Shown here piece by piece: positions 12,326 to 12,435 of a stretch of 12,435 nucleotides of DNA; position 1 is the stretch's first letter; the number at the start of each line of letters is the position of its first letter. The translations under genes and the position numbers were made by a program. The stretch comes from Planctomycetaceae bacterium. GTDB taxonomy: Bacteria; Planctomycetota; Planctomycetia; Pirellulales; Thermoguttaceae. Below the pieces are notes generated by a model. The model saw nothing but the letters and a program-made list of their open reading frames with translations, searched no databases and was not told the origin of the DNA. The stretch covers positions 1 to 12,435 of the forward strand of contig JAISQH010000028.1 of assembly GCA_031274385.1 (NCBI GenBank), in the 5' to 3' direction.

Positions 12326-12390
12326 AGAAAAAAAAATTAAAAAAATTTTTGAAAGCGGTCTTGACAACGGTTATTGATTTAGAATAGAAT
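12326..12390 (+). promoter_or_regulatory. strong plus-strand promoter with A/T-rich upstream element
   Basis: TTGACA (12361-12366, perfect) and TAGAAT (12385-12390, 5 of 6) are separated by 18 bp. An A-tract then T-tract block (12326-12350) sits where an UP element contacts the polymerase alpha subunits. It reads out of the right edge. Confidence 0.6.
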
Positions 12391-12405
12391 CAACAACCTT
12401 ACAAT

Positions 12406-12429
12406 TTTTCGCGTGATGTTACGCGAAAA
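12406..12429 (+). promoter_or_regulatory. leader hairpin at the right edge
   Basis: TTTTCGCGT (12406-12414) and ACGCGAAAA (12421-12429) form a perfect 9-bp inverted repeat with a 6-nt loop, starting about 9 nt after the expected transcription start. The 3' arm runs into AAAAGGA, a possible Shine-Dalgarno for a gene beginning just outside the window. It could act as an operator or as a structure that hides the ribosome site. Confidence 0.5.
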
Positions 12430-12435
12430 GGACAA

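Larger units (their letters stand above)
11884..12435. other. region upstream of araB, between divergent units
   Basis: This 552-bp AT-rich region has no convincing gene. It contains the araB promoter candidate (11989-12016), the repeat pair (12020-12052), a nested inverted repeat around TTGATCAA with outer CTCA/TGAG (about 12216-12240), a TTTGCAAA palindrome near 12305, and a plus-strand promoter with hairpin (12326-12429). It looks like a shared regulatory region. Confidence 0.6.

Overview
The window carries a classic bacterial translation/transcription block, nearly all on the minus strand. Read in the direction of transcription (right to left) the order is: araB (L-ribulokinase); eno (enolase); four tRNAs, Thr(TGT), Tyr(GTA), Gly(TCC) and Thr(GGT); tuf (EF-Tu); tRNA-Trp(CCA); secE; nusG; rplK; rplA; rplJ; rplL; and the first 458 codons of rpoB, which runs off the left edge. 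I see no rRNA, IS element, CRISPR array or plasmid/phage gene.

The organism is a bacterium of moderately low GC with long AT-rich spacers. From remembered family sequences, the proteins look planctomycetal: EF-Tu has a variant switch I stretch (DATKTVTIAVAH) in place of the usual RGITIN-type sequence, and SecE has three predicted membrane segments. This placement is an inference, not a database result. The tRNA order upstream of tuf is the same, anticodon for anticodon, as thrU-tyrU-glyT-thrT-tufB of E. coli, and it is followed by the conserved secE-nusG-rplKAJL-rpoB order.

Region by region: 1-5814 holds rpoB' through secE, with unusually wide spacers for a ribosomal-protein operon (104-516 bp). 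5956-8053 holds the five tRNAs and tuf. 8054-8420 is a gap with a possible tRNA-operon promoter and a relic-like ORF. eno follows with a good sigma70-type promoter (9810-9838). 9732-10191 contains that promoter, a strong isolated hairpin and a long heptad repeat. araB is preceded by a promoter candidate and an operator-like pair of 12-bp repeats 21 bp apart. The right edge carries a strong plus-strand promoter with an A/T-rich upstream element and a hairpin, so a divergent transcription unit probably starts just outside.

The most unusual signal is non-coding. At least nine, probably ten, spacers contain degenerate 7-nt tandem repeats, in most cases organised as two inverted arms. Each locus has its own heptad sequence but keeps the same 7-nt register. 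In rplL, rplA, tuf and araB the array begins exactly at the stop codon. They flank the tRNAs, and the longest (araB 3' side) has 16 consecutive heptads. Other points of interest are Thr at the position of the conserved Pro26 of L11, a degenerate G5 motif in EF-Tu, a Cys-Cys-Cys tail on enolase and a charged linker in RpoB.
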